This document shows positions 44,832-54,851 of a stretch of DNA of 64,000 nucleotides, piece by piece. This DNA is from Heyndrickxia sporothermodurans (GTDB lineage: Bacteria; Bacillota; Bacilli; Bacillales; Bacillaceae_C). The position numbers and the translations under genes were made by a program. The DNA lies in contig BORH01000002.1 in assembly GCA_018333075.1 (NCBI GenBank), positions 310,001-374,000 of the forward strand, in the 5' to 3' direction. Numbering within the stretch: position 1 is the stretch's first letter; each line of letters starts with the position of its first letter. The notes under the pieces were generated by a model. It ran no database searches. It had not been told where the DNA came from and was given only the letters and a program-made list of their open reading frames with translations.

Positions 44832-45626
44832 TTACTTATCTAATGGCTCCGATCCAAACCATTTCTTATATATTTCTTTATAAGTACCATCTTCCTTCAT
44901 ATCAGCTAAAATACCATTTACTTTATTGATAAAATCCGTATTTCCCTTTTTAACAGCCATTCCAATTTCATCTTTGTTTAATATTTCACTTGAAATTTGA
45001 ATTGGTAGATTTCTTTCTTTAATGTTATAGCTCATCAGAAGTTGATCATTGATAATAACATCTAATCTTTTGTTCATTAAATCTTGTACATAGTCATTCA
45101 TTGCTTTATAAAGCTTGACATTAGCTCCATTCACACTTTTTGCAACCTCTTCAAATGTAGTTCCACCACCAACTCCCACATTCTTTCCTTTAATATCATC
45201 TAACATTTTAATGTTATTGGTATCTTTTCTAGTAATCAGCACAGAACCAGTCACAACATATGGATCTGTGAAATCAACACTTTTTTTCCTTTCATCGGTT
45301 ACTGTCATTTGTCCAATGATAATATCGAACTTATCCGCTTTTAACCCTCCAATCAAACTATCCCATTTTGTTGCGACAAACTTAGTTTTTACACCTAAAC
45401 GTTTAGCAATTTCATTGGATATATCTACATCAAATCCATCGTACTCTTTATTATCATTTAAAAAATTAAAAGGTGGATATGTACCCTCAAATCCTACTTG
45501 AAGTATCTTTGAATCTTTAATTCTATCAAGTACATGTTTACTACTATTTCCTCCGGATGCTTTTCCATTACAACCTGTCAAAACAACAATAAAAACAATT
45601 AAAAAAAGAAATAAAGGTTTTTTCAT
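44832..45626 (-). CDS. Amino-acid ABC transporter substrate-binding lipoprotein
   Basis: The 264-residue protein has a signal peptide and the lipobox V-V-L-T-G-C (Cys about 19). The SBP family 3 fold then begins V-G-F-E-G-T-Y-P-P-F-N-F. The ligand-binding R-K-K-S-V-D-F-T-D-P-Y (about 114-124) and G-V-G-G-G-T-T-F-E follow. It is anchored outside and delivers a polar amino acid to the permease. It is the first gene of the operon, divergent from the GntR/FCD regulator. Confidence 0.92.
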   Translation of the reverse strand: MKKPLFLFLIVFIVVLTGCNGKASGGNSSKHVLDRIKDSKILQVGFEGTYPPFNFLNDNKEYDGFDVDISNEIAKRLGVKTKFVATKWDSLIGGLKADKFDIIIGQMTVTDERKKSVDFTDPYVVTGSVLITRKDTNNIKMLDDIKGKNVGVGGGTTFEEVAKSVNGANVKLYKAMNDYVQDLMNKRLDVIINDQLLMSYNIKERNLPIQISSEILNKDEIGMAVKKGNTDFINKVNGILADMKEDGTYKEIYKKWFGSEPLDK

Positions 45627-45698
45627 AAGACTCCCCCCTTTTTTTGATACCGTTTACATTATTAAAATCTCCCCCTATATATATATTGTTGTTCAAAA

Positions 45699-45709
45699 TT
45701 GTAGTACAA
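45699..45709. promoter_or_regulatory. Candidate GntR/FCD operator
   Basis: TTGTAGTACAA fits the TNGTNNNACNA pattern of FadR-type GntR sites. It lies between the divergent regulator and transporter operon, and ATTGT/ACAAT extends the symmetry. Confidence 0.6.
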
Positions 45710-45831
45710 TTTAATTGTAGTTTAAAACTAACTCAAACTATTGTCAATATTTTTAGAAAATTTAAGACAAAAGAAATTTGATAAGATATTATAAAATATG
45801 ACAAATTAACCAAAGGGTAGGGATCAAATAC

Positions 45832-46503
45832 ATGAAAAACTCCATGGAAAACCAAGTATATACTCATTTAAAAAAAGCTATTTTATCAAGAAAATTGGCC
45901 CCTGGAAAGCAATTAAAAGAAACAGTTCTGTCTGACACCCTACAAGTTAGTCGAACTCCTATTCGGAATGCCATTCAGAAATTATCACTTGAAGGCTTAG
46001 TCGATGTAATTCCAAATAAAGGAGCATTTGTTACCAATCCAACACGAGAAGAAATTATTCAGGCATATGAGTTGCGAGGAAAGCTTGAATTTATGGCTGT
46101 TTGTATAGCCCTAGAGCATTTTAATGAAGATGATTTTAAACGGATAAATTTATTAATTGAAGAAGAAAACCAAGTTCTTCTAGAAAAAAATATAGAAAAA
46201 TACGTAAATGCAAACAAGCAATTTCATCTTGAAATCACACGAAAATGTCAAAATATATTTTTAAATGATTTTATTGAAACCCTTATTGATCAAACGAATA
46301 TTTATTTAATTCTTTATGATGACTTTTTTGAAAATCCGCTACAAAAACCTTATAGTCCAACGGAACATAAAGTAATTATTGATCTTATTAAACAAAAAAA
46401 TATGGCTGAACTTGAAACTGCGTTAAGAAATCACTTTAACCATGCCTTAATCAGTGTAGATACCCAATATCGAGAGTACAAAGAATTAGATGAAATATTT
46501 TGA
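45832..46503 (+). CDS. GntR-family regulator, FCD (FadR) type
   Basis: The 223-residue regulator has an N-terminal GntR winged helix (V-Y-T-H-L-K-K-A-I, P-G-K-Q-L-K-E, V-S-R-T-P-I-R-N-A-I-Q-K-L). The helical FCD domain has likely metal-binding residues in F-H-L-E-I-T-R (about 137-143) and the late E-H-K-V-I / H-F-N-H segments. It is divergent from the transporter/oxidoreductase operon, which it probably controls in response to an amino acid or its catabolite. A good start is at 45832. Confidence 0.9.
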   Translation: MKNSMENQVYTHLKKAILSRKLAPGKQLKETVLSDTLQVSRTPIRNAIQKLSLEGLVDVIPNKGAFVTNPTREEIIQAYELRGKLEFMAVCIALEHFNEDDFKRINLLIEEENQVLLEKNIEKYVNANKQFHLEITRKCQNIFLNDFIETLIDQTNIYLILYDDFFENPLQKPYSPTEHKVIIDLIKQKNMAELETALRNHFNHALISVDTQYREYKELDEIF

Positions 46504-47085
46504 TTGAAATATACAGTTTAACTAATTCCAAGGCAGAGTAACGTCTCTGCCCATTCATATTATTTGAATCTATACACGTTTTTCTTTTGGCAAAAGATAA
46601 TACTCTATAAGGTATAAATTATGGACTGATTCTATTATCCTTATTTTTTGAGGATTTAAAGAATTGGTTTACATATAAACGGTCAGCTTAAGAAATATAT
46701 AATGCATATAAATACAGAACAACCGTCAAAAACAAATAGTTAAATAGTCTATTAATAATTCAAATCATCGAGATATTGACACACAAATAATACTTTATTC
46801 AAAATTATCACCCCTTATTGTTTATATACAAATAATATCAAAAATGGAAGTTCGTTTTTGTGTATTATTCAAAATGATTTGATAAATGTAAGAGGCAGAT
46901 AAAATGAATTCAGTAGAATAATAAATTTTTAAAACAATAATTTTATAGAAGATGACATATTGGAAATTTTACTATTGGAATTGTGGGAGATTTCCCTCTT
47001 TTTCTTTTCTAATAAAAAATAGTTTTATTATGCTTTAAACTTCCTCGTAGATATTTATTTTTTTATAATAGGAATGCAGCAAAAC
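46504..47085. other. Intergenic stretch, no gene seen
   Basis: About 580 very AT-rich bases. No frame with an RBS, and no clear hairpin or repeat. Confidence 0.6.
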
Positions 47086-47549
47086 CTAAATATCTTTCTG
47101 TGATTCTTTAAGAACCTTTTCTTTATACTCCATTTCAACATCTTCATAAATAAAATAATCGTTATCCATCATAATTATTTCATCTTTAGGTGCTGGCATT
47201 CTTTCTCAAGTTGCAACGACATATTTATTTCCAAGCCTTTTGAATATTCATAGTTTTTAACATAATTATCAGAAAAGTATTCATGACCGGAATCTATTGC
47301 AATTATTGTATCTCCTACTTATGATTGTCTTTCTGGGTATATTCTAACTGTCTTTTTCTTAAACTGTAATCAGTCCTTTTCTAATAAAAATATTCTTTTA
47401 TTTCACTTTTTTATCTGAATGTGACGTTAATCTTCTTCAATTTCCGACCATACAACCTCAACTACTGTTCCGAATTTTTCACCTTGCTCAACTGCACCTC
47501 TTATATCTTTAGCATAGAATTGATACCCTGTTGGGAAGTTTTTAACTTG
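47086..47549 (-). pseudogene. Unidentified coding remnants
   Basis: Two stretches look coding but have no starts. One (47086-47318, with shifts) reads V-G-D-T-I-I-A-I-D-S-G-H-E-Y-F-S-D-N-Y and later E-D-V-E-M-E-Y-K-E-K-V-L. The other (47427-47549) reads F-P-T-G-Y-Q-F-Y-A-K-D-I-R-G-A-V-E-Q-G-E and ends V-V-W-S-E-I-E-E-D. They may be from one or two genes. The families are not recognised. Confidence 0.4.
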
Positions 47550-47558
47550 ATTTAATCA

Positions 47559-48150
47559 CATGGTAAGCCTGACTTTGAGGCCGTAATGGAGCGTTTTAAG
47601 TCAAAAAATCATTACATGAAATTTCTTACTATGTCTTTGATGTTTTGTATATTAAAGGAAAAAGGACTAGTACTCTACCTTTAATAGAGCGTAAACATAT
47701 TCTCTCCGAACTAATTCCTGAAGACTCTAAATTACTCACAAAGGTTAATTGGATTCATAGTAATGGAGAAGCTCTTTTCGAATTAATAAAGCAGCAAGGC
47801 TTAGAAGGAATAGTATTGAAGAGATCTAATGCTAAATACCAATTGATAAACGTTCACATTACTGGTTAAAAGTTATTAACTATAAGTATGATCAAGTCTA
47901 TATATCGGGAATAAGGAAAGGTGAATTTGGGTTACTTTTGAACTTTGAAGATGGTTCATACGCTGGAGTTTTAGAATTTATGAAACCTACAGCAAGGAAA
48001 GAATTCTATAGACTTTATAGAGATTTGGTGATTAAGGAAAATGAAAAATATATTTACTTAGAACCTAAGTTGAAGGTCAATGTTAAGTATAGGAATCTAA
48101 CAAAAAAGGGACTCTTGAGAATCCCATCATTCGTGGATTGGACTGTTTAG
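47559..48150 (+). pseudogene. Decayed ATP-dependent DNA ligase
   Basis: Pieces in different frames read H-G-K-P-D-F-E-A-V-M-E-R-F, Y-Y-V-F-D-V-L-Y-I-K-G, P-L-I-E-R-K-H, Q-G-L-E-G-I-V-L-K-R (motif IV), H-Y-W-L-K-V-I-N-Y-K-Y (motif V) and a C-terminal domain ending L-L-R-I-P-S-F-V-D-W-T-V. This is the LigD/LigB-like ligase order. The N-terminal part with the adenylated lysine is absent and at least two shifts remain, so it is inactive. The 5' cut is at the border with the minus-strand remnants. Confidence 0.82.
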
Positions 48151-48241
48151 CTCTCCACTGTACATATTTTAATCTTTTTACATTAATGCTATGCTAACTT
48201 TTTAAAGTAAGAAAATTGGTTATTAACGAGGTATTTAACTG

Positions 48242-48427
48242 CTATTTCTTCTTTCTAGGTCTATTCAGGATTAGCCCTATTAATGATAGTACAAATATCG
48301 GAATAATTGTTTCTATACCAGCAAAATTATTTTGAACTCTTACAACAATTTGCCAAACTGAATAGCAAAAGGCTATAAATAAAACTAGAAGAATGAAAAC
48401 TTGTTTGACTATTTCCTTTGTTGGCAT
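48242..48427 (-). CDS. Small two-helix membrane protein, possible immunity protein
   Basis: The 61-residue product begins M-P-T-K-E-I-V-K-Q. It has two hydrophobic helices (V-F-I-L-L-V-L-F-I-A-F-C and I-I-P-I-F-V-L-S-L-I-G-L-I-L) and a basic tail R-P-R-K-K-K. AAGGAGGG precedes the ATG at 48427. It follows the secreted pre-pro-protein gene by about 25 bases, on the same strand. Size, topology and position resemble bacteriocin immunity proteins. No sequence family is recognised. Confidence 0.7.
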   Translation of the reverse strand: MPTKEIVKQVFILLVLFIAFCYSVWQIVVRVQNNFAGIETIIPIFVLSLIGLILNRPRKKK

Positions 48428-48452
48428 TTCCATCCCTCCTTTTTATTTTATC

Positions 48453-49289
48453 TTACCATTTATAATAACTACCTGGCATCTTATTTATTGCTGTTACCGC
48501 TTTATCATAATTGTATACATACTTTACAAGAGATATTGATAACCCAACGAGTGGCAATCCTTTAGCCAATTTCTTTAGCACATTTTTAACAGCAGCAAGT
48601 GAAGGATTTTTCCCCAATTTAATTATTGCTGGAATTACTGCTAATGGTAAAGCATCCCATAATGCACTGGATTCTATATTCTTCATAGTATCCACTCTAT
48701 CACAAAAGTTATCAAAGTATTTATTGTATTTTGTAATTTTCTTTTCATTTGTTGAATGTCTAGCTTTACCGCCACCTGTTTTATATTTATAGTAACCCAT
48801 TTTTGTTCCAGCTTTAGTTTTTACCCAAGTAGCAGTTGCCATCGGTGTGATTTCACTTTGTTCTTTTTCAATTTCTTTTTCTATTTCTGTAAGATTAATA
48901 CTTTCTTTGTGAGTTTCATTAGTTATATAGTCATTTTTTGTAATCGAAATATTATCATCTTTAACAACAATCTTAGTCTCATAATTTTCAACTAATTGTT
49001 TTTCGTCTCCATTTAGAAGATACTTTGAAGTTTTAGTTATATCTCCTTTAGTTTCTTCCTCATATAGAAACTCTTGCCCATCTTCTTTAGTTTTATAAAT
49101 CATCATTTCATCAGTATCTACAATGATATCAATATCTAAGTTATCATTATCATTTAATTCAGTAGATACTTCTGCTGCTTTAGCAAAAGAAGGTAACATA
49201 GTTGCAATAGCTAAACACAACGCCATTAGCAATGCAATTTTCTTTTTGACATTTAACTTTGGTATTAAATTTTCTATAAAGTTTTTCAT
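48453..49289 (-). CDS. Secreted pre-pro-protein, bacteriocin-like (geobacillin-26-like?)
   Basis: The 278-residue protein starts with a basic N-terminus and a signal peptide (A-L-L-M-A-L-C-L-A-I-A-T-M-L-P-S-F-A-K-A, cleavage near 38). An acidic region (about 40-148) looks like a propeptide. At about 150 the sequence changes to basic (T-P-M-A-T-A-T-W-V-K-T-K-A-G-T). The C-terminus (about 205-270) is amphipathic and hydrophobic (L-P-L-A-V-I-P-A-I-I-K-L-G; L-A-K-G-L-P-L-V-G-L-S-I-S-L-V). The pattern recalls large secreted bacteriocins such as geobacillin 26, from memory only. The small membrane protein downstream fits immunity. Confidence 0.65.
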   Translation of the reverse strand: MKNFIENLIPKLNVKKKIALLMALCLAIATMLPSFAKAAEVSTELNDNDNLDIDIIVDTDEMMIYKTKEDGQEFLYEEETKGDITKTSKYLLNGDEKQLVENYETKIVVKDDNISITKNDYITNETHKESINLTEIEKEIEKEQSEITPMATATWVKTKAGTKMGYYKYKTGGGKARHSTNEKKITKYNKYFDNFCDRVDTMKNIESSALWDALPLAVIPAIIKLGKNPSLAAVKNVLKKLAKGLPLVGLSISLVKYVYNYDKAVTAINKMPGSYYKW

Positions 49290-49435
49290 AGATCATTCCC
49301 CCATTCCATTCTCTTTTTTGGAAATCAATTCTTTAATAACCAATTTTCTTACAATTCAATCTAAACAGAAAATAAGGTATAATGAAATAGGTCGAAAAGC
49401 CTAATAGGAATTTAGTAGTCCAAATATTCTATTTT

Positions 49436-49510
49436 TTATAATCGTTTTGCTAAAACGTCCCCACCACAATTTATACAATAAACATCAGTCGTGTAATTGT
49501 CTGCACCCAT
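49436..49510 (-). CDS. 24-residue Cys-containing peptide
   Basis: AAAAGGAGATGC at good spacing precedes ATG at 49510. The peptide reads M-G-A-D-N-Y-T-T-D-V-Y-C-I-N-C-G-G-D-V-L, then A-K-R-L. The C-x2-C-G-G element could bind zinc or form a disulfide. It lies about 150 bases upstream of the pre-pro-protein gene. It may be a leader, a signal or a tiny zinc knuckle. Confidence 0.45.
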   Translation of the reverse strand: MGADNYTTDVYCINCGGDVLAKRL

Positions 49511-49539
49511 TAATAAGCATCTCCTTTTAATTATTAATT

Positions 49540-49739
49540 TTATTTAAAACAATCCTGTGTTTTGATTTTTATATCTCTTAAGTAATGTTCACACTCATCC
49601 CATACTTCTTGATAAAATTCTTGAAATTCATCTCTATCTAATGTTTTCTCTTGTTCTAAAAATTCAAAAATAATTTTTAGCTTTTTTCCATTTCTTTAAA
49701 CATAGAATGCAATTCTGGATCATTTATTGCTTTAAACAT
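49540..49739 (-). pseudogene. Small acidic helical protein with a poly-A frameshift
   Basis: From ATG 49739 (after AAAAGGAGTTGATAGAAT) the frame reads M-F-K-A-I-N-D-P-E-L-H-S-M-F-K-E-M-E-K and stops. One shift in an A6 run (about 49687-49692) opens L-K-I-I-F-E-F-L-E-Q-E-K-T-L-D-R-D-E-F and continues to D-C-F-K at 49540, about 66 residues in total. It may be a broken gene, a sequencing error or, less likely, programmed slippage. It starts the minus-strand cluster that leads to the secreted protein. Confidence 0.55.
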
Positions 49740-49987
49740 ATTCTATCAACTCCTTTTTTTCGCTTTATTTATCTAATCCATCTATAAGAAATTCACTATA
49801 ATCAACTGCAGCTCTATATAATTTGATGAATGGAATGAAATTTATAAGAAAAAAGGTATAACAGATAAAGTAAATCCTTTTATCTATTCTTTTCACATCT
49901 ATGAAAAGATATGAGTTTAATTTTTTTATAGATGAAACTTATTTCTTATATAAATCGTAAATTATTTACAAAATTGGAGGTGTCCAT

Positions 49988-50977
49988 ATGTTTCAGAATA
50001 CACTCATTCAAAAACAGAAACAATTTACTATTATTTTTGATCAATTAACTAATGCTATTAGTTGGGGTGTAGATAAAAGAGTTCGAATGAGCATAACTTC
50101 ACAATTTATGTCAAGTGAACGAGATTTTGATCCTAAACTCTACCTAAACGTTTTTGATTATATAAAAAAAGAAATTGGTTGGCTTTCATCACTTCCTTCT
50201 AATATCAGATACATATTATCAGCTTTACTCATCACTCAATATGATGATCCATATAAAGCATTTAATGAACTAAATGATTGCTATGAAGTGTTAACCAATC
50301 ATAAGTTTCGAAAAGGACCTTATACATATTTAGCAGCGTTTTCCCTGCTTACTCATAAAAAGGAGAATGGAAATCTAACAGAACAGGCACAGCGTGCAAT
50401 GGAAATTTACAAGGCAATAAGAAGTAGACATGTTTTTTTAACATCTAGTGACGATTACCCTCTATCCGTATTATTATCACAAAGTAATCGATCGATTGAT
50501 TCTCTAATGGAAGATATTGAATTTTTCTATAAATTTTTAAGTAAACATGGCTTCAAAAAAGGAAATGACTTTCAATTTTTAACCCATATATTAACTCAAG
50601 GACAAAAGGAAAAAAGAGAACAGCTAGCCGAAACTACTGTTCAATATTTGAAATCATTGCAAAGCAAAAAAGTGAAAATAAAAGGAATGCATTATCCTGC
50701 AATAGGAGTTTTAGCAATCTTAGATACTCCAGAAAATACGCTGTCGGATATAATCAAAGCCTATTCCAAATTTAATGAATCAAAATTATTCCGGTGGTAT
50801 AAGGACATGAGTTTACTTGTAGCCATTCAGTTATATGTACAAGAAAAAATAGCTGATAAAAGTATCTTATCTGTTGGTATTGCTACAAGCATTCAAGCTA
50901 TCCTCCAGGCTCAGCAAACTGCAATGCTAGTATCTCTATCTGCAGCATCTGCAGCCGCAGCAAATTCATCAAGTTAA
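49988..50977 (+). CDS. DUF4003 family protein
   Basis: The 329-residue helical cytosolic protein has the features of DUF4003: W-G-V-D-K-R-V-R-M (about 27-35), S-A-L-L-I-T-Q-Y-D-D-P (about 77-87), A-F-S-L-L-T, and H-V-F-L-T-S-S-D-D-Y-P-L-S-V-L-L (about 148-163). The tail ends in an Ala/Ser-rich stretch. AATTGGAGGTGTCCAT precedes the ATG. The family is common in bacilli and of unknown function. It is divergent from the bacteriocin-like cluster. Confidence 0.88.
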   Translation: MFQNTLIQKQKQFTIIFDQLTNAISWGVDKRVRMSITSQFMSSERDFDPKLYLNVFDYIKKEIGWLSSLPSNIRYILSALLITQYDDPYKAFNELNDCYEVLTNHKFRKGPYTYLAAFSLLTHKKENGNLTEQAQRAMEIYKAIRSRHVFLTSSDDYPLSVLLSQSNRSIDSLMEDIEFFYKFLSKHGFKKGNDFQFLTHILTQGQKEKREQLAETTVQYLKSLQSKKVKIKGMHYPAIGVLAILDTPENTLSDIIKAYSKFNESKLFRWYKDMSLLVAIQLYVQEKIADKSILSVGIATSIQAILQAQQTAMLVSLSAASAAAANSSS

Positions 50978-51109
50978 AGTTACGATTTCTTCTTCCTATA
51001 ACAGATTTAAAATATTTAATTGGAAAAGGCTATTCCATTTAAATTTAATTGCCTTTTAAAAATTCAAATTCAATTTTTTTATAGAATAAATAGTTAATCT
51101 CTATACCTA

Positions 51110-51649
51110 CTATTTCCAATCTTTAGCTAGCATTCCGTAAACAATATGGTCTACATAATGATCATATAGCCATTCCGCTTGCCGTAAACATCCTTCATTT
51201 ACGAATCCTAATCTTTCCGGTATTTTTCTGCTCTTCAGATTTTCTGCAGCAGCTCTAATTTCCACTTTATTAAGATTCATCTCATTGAAAGCATAATCAG
51301 CTAACCCTTTCGCCACCTTCGTCATAATACCATTTCCTTGAAATGCTTCCCCAAGCCAATATCCAATAGTAGCCGTTTTGTTTGACCAATTAATATTATT
51401 AAATCCAGCAGTTCCTACTACTTGATTATTAAATAATATAATTGTATTTAAACTCTTATTTTCAGAATAACCTTTTAAACAATCTTTAATAAACTCTTCT
51501 GTATCCTCTTGCTTAGTAGTTATATCCAGCCAAGGCAGCCATTGTCTCAAATAACTCCTAGATTGCTCAGTCAATTGAAATAATTCCTCAGCATCCTTCA
51601 TTTCAATCAACTTTAAGCATACCTTCTCATCAATCCTATGTATAAACAT
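51110..51649 (-). CDS. RimL/RimJ-type GNAT N-acetyltransferase
   Basis: The 179-residue acetyltransferase belongs to the ribosomal-protein-serine group (YdaF-like). R-Q-W-L-P-W-L-D (about 35-42) is typical. The acetyl-CoA loop Q-G-N-G-I-M-T (about 119-125, Q-x-x-G-x-G/A variant), N-K-V-E-I-R-A-A-A-E-N (about 141-151) and S-R-K-I-P-E-R-L-G-F (about 154-163) complete the fold. It acetylates an N-terminus or small molecule, and the target is not shown. Confidence 0.9.
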   Translation of the reverse strand: MFIHRIDEKVCLKLIEMKDAEELFQLTEQSRSYLRQWLPWLDITTKQEDTEEFIKDCLKGYSENKSLNTIILFNNQVVGTAGFNNINWSNKTATIGYWLGEAFQGNGIMTKVAKGLADYAFNEMNLNKVEIRAAAENLKSRKIPERLGFVNEGCLRQAEWLYDHYVDHIVYGMLAKDWK

Positions 51650-52044
51650 ACTATTCCCCTCTTTTATTTATTTTTATAACATTCTACTATAAGTATTTAA
51701 TAATTTCAGATAAAGAATGACAATTTCTTTTATCCTTAGTGAAATATTTAATTAGATTATCATAAAAATAGAGGAACATTTACTTAAAAATGGCTTAGAA
51801 TACTACCCTTCTTTATTTCCAAAATTCATGATTTAGATTTCCTTTTTACTATTTGTTCAACTGATACTTTTCGATCAATTGCTGCAAATATTCTTTCAAT
51901 TTCATTTTTATCATTTAATCAATGATCTCTATTTTCTTTTACTAACTCACTATAACTTTTAGTTTTTCTAGGCACTTTTATTTTTTTAAGACTAAATATA
52001 ATTTAATGCTTTTTCAAAAATCCTACCATTCGAAATTAATATTA
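51650..52044. other. Intergenic stretch with possible coding debris
   Basis: No intact gene. A minus-strand fragment near 51835-51915 reads N-D-K-N-E-I-E-R-I-F-A-A-I-D-R-K-V-S-V-E without a start, possibly the tail of a lost gene. Confidence 0.5.
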
Positions 52045-52073
52045 TTGACAATAATAATGATTATCATTGTCAA
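52045..52073. promoter_or_regulatory. Fur-box-like palindrome without an adjacent gene
   Basis: TTGACAAT and ATTGTCAA flank a centre that reads AATAATGATTATC. The middle matches the classic Fur 7-1-7 pattern (TGATAATNATTATCA) at most positions. No intact iron gene is nearby on either strand. Confidence 0.6.
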
Positions 52074-52511
52074 TGAAGTGAATTTGAAATGTAAAGATTA
52101 GCATCGAACATTAAACACCCAACTTAGTTTACATAATATTATTATAAAAAATTAATATATATTAATAGATTTTTTAAAAAGGATCCTCATATTATGGTAT
52201 TTGGTATTAAGTTGCATATGTATATTCGCACACCACAAAACCTTAAAATTAGAAAAGATTTAAACATAGCATTAAAACATCACAAGCATTGGATAAATTC
52301 GCTTGCTTTTGATGTTCTTATTTTGTAACTTCATCATATTGTATTATATCTTATAACTTTAAGTTCAATTATTATTTCCTTCAAGTTTCCAAGAAATTTC
52401 TTGATTTTCTATGTAAAAAATCCTTGACCTCTTTATCATACGAATGCTGTGATTTTGAGTCCAAATACCTTTTATTATAAATAATTATTGTTAAAAAATG
52501 GATATATCAAT
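52074..52511. other. Intergenic stretch, no reliable gene
   Basis: A 44-codon plus-strand frame (about 52194-52328, M-V-F-G-I-K-L-H-M-Y) has only a distant AAGGA and is not convincing. Otherwise only AT-rich sequence. Confidence 0.5.
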
Positions 52512-52557
52512 AAATAAAAGAAGTTCAATTCTAATACGAATTGAACTTCTTTTATTT
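52512..52557. terminator. Terminator after opuCD
   Basis: A perfect 19-bp stem (AAATAAAAGAAGTTCAATT with its complement) has an 8-base loop, and overlaps the opuCD stop codon. A/T runs at both ends allow termination in both directions. Confidence 0.9.
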
Positions 52558-53236
52558 ATGCGACTTCCCTTACTTCCACGGGATTTCCTTTTTTCTTTTT
52601 CACTGGTGATAATATTCGTTCGAACCACCCCATCAAAAAATCAGCCGCAACAGCCATTAAAGCGGTAGGAATGGCACCTGCTAAAATAATGGACGATCCA
52701 TTGGTTACATTGGTACCACGTACAATAATATCTCCTAGGCCACCTGCACCGACAAATGTTCCAATGGTTGAAATTCCGATTGCAACTACTAAGGCATTAC
52801 GTAATCCTGCCATTATCACTGATAAGGAAAGGGGGAGCTCTACCATTGTCAATATTTGAAACTTCGTCATTCCCATTGCTCTACCAGATTCTAAAAGAAA
52901 TCGGTCAACATTGACAATTCCTGTATAAGTATTCTTTAGTATTGGTAAAAGGGAGTATAAAAACAATGATAAAACGACTGTGTTTGTTCCTAGTCCCATA
53001 ACTAACATTAGAACAGAAAGCATAGCAAGCGCAGGTATTGTTTGAATAACATTAGTCAACGAAATGACCCAAGTGCTTAATCTACGATAGCGAGCAATCA
53101 TAATCCCTAAAGGAATTGCAACTATAGCTGCAAACAATACACCGTAGGCAGACATTAGAAAGTGGCGATAAAACTGTTCCCAAACATAAACACTGTTTTG
53201 TGAATAATAATCCAATATTCCTTTGATTGTCTCCAA
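52556..53236 (-). CDS. opuCD: Osmoprotectant ABC transporter permease OpuCD
   Basis: The 226-residue inner-membrane permease of the choline/glycine-betaine/carnitine importer has about five helices. The ATPase-contact loop is E-S-G-R-A-M-G-M-T-K-F-Q-I-L. The start is a TTG at 53236, eight bases after AGGAGG. It reads M-E-T-I-K-G-I-L-D-Y-Y-S-Q-N, which lines up with the B. subtilis OpuCD N-terminus. It is the last gene of opuCABCD. Confidence 0.93.
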   Translation of the reverse strand: METIKGILDYYSQNSVYVWEQFYRHFLMSAYGVLFAAIVAIPLGIMIARYRRLSTWVISLTNVIQTIPALAMLSVLMLVMGLGTNTVVLSLFLYSLLPILKNTYTGIVNVDRFLLESGRAMGMTKFQILTMVELPLSLSVIMAGLRNALVVAIGISTIGTFVGAGGLGDIIVRGTNVTNGSSIILAGAIPTALMAVAADFLMGWFERILSPVKKKKGNPVEVREVA

Positions 53237-53255
53237 CTCGTACACCTCCTAATCA

Positions 53256-54185
<930 letters not shown>

Positions 54186-54839
54186 CTAAACAGCTTGATT
54201 TAATTTGCGAATTCCTTTTGGTGTTGCCCAATTTTCTAGCTTGCCTAAAAATAGATCCACTAAAAGGGCTAAAATAGTTACAGGAATAGCGCCAGCAATA
54301 ATGTATTCTGTTTGATATAAATTTAAACCGCTAAAAATATAGTCACCAAGTCCACCTGCTCCAATAAATGCGGCAAGTGTTGCCCATCCAATTAAATATA
54401 CAGTTGATAATCTAATCCCTGCCATAATAACCGGAATTGCAAGCGGTATCTCAACAAAGCGTATCCGTTCCCATCCAGTCATACCCATCCCGCGTCCTGC
54501 TTCAAGCAGGTTCTTTTGTATTCCTTTCACACCGATATACGTGTTCCTCAAGATGGGTAGGACTGAATAGAAAAATAAAGCAATAATCGCAGGAATTTTA
54601 CCAACACCTAGTATAGGAATGAAAAAAGCTAGTATAGCGAGACTTGGAAATGTTTGAATCACACCTGCTATTCCCATAATTATACCTGCTACTTTAGGAA
54701 CTCTCGTCATAGCAATGCCAATTGGAACCGCTACAATAATTCCTAGAACGACAGCAATAACTGAAATATAAAAATGCTGCCAAGTTTTAAATGCTAATTC
54801 ACTTCCATTGCTAGTTAAAAAATGTATAACACTATCCAT
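54186..54839 (-). CDS. opuCB: Osmoprotectant ABC transporter permease OpuCB
   Basis: The 217-residue permease, the partner of OpuCD, has five helices and the loop [14 protein letters not shown]. It lies directly after opuCA, with a 12-base gap and a good RBS (GGAGGGAAGAAA). Confidence 0.95.
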   Translation of the reverse strand: MDSVIHFLTSNGSELAFKTWQHFYISVIAVVLGIIVAVPIGIAMTRVPKVAGIIMGIAGVIQTFPSLAILAFFIPILGVGKIPAIIALFFYSVLPILRNTYIGVKGIQKNLLEAGRGMGMTGWERIRFVEIPLAIPVIMAGIRLSTVYLIGWATLAAFIGAGGLGDYIFSGLNLYQTEYIIAGAIPVTILALLVDLFLGKLENWATPKGIRKLNQAV

Positions 54840-54851
54840 TTTCTTCCCTCC

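Noticed and set aside
52194-52328. 44-codon frame downstream of the Fur-like box
   Set aside because: Weak and distant AAGGA, no recognisable product, too short to support.
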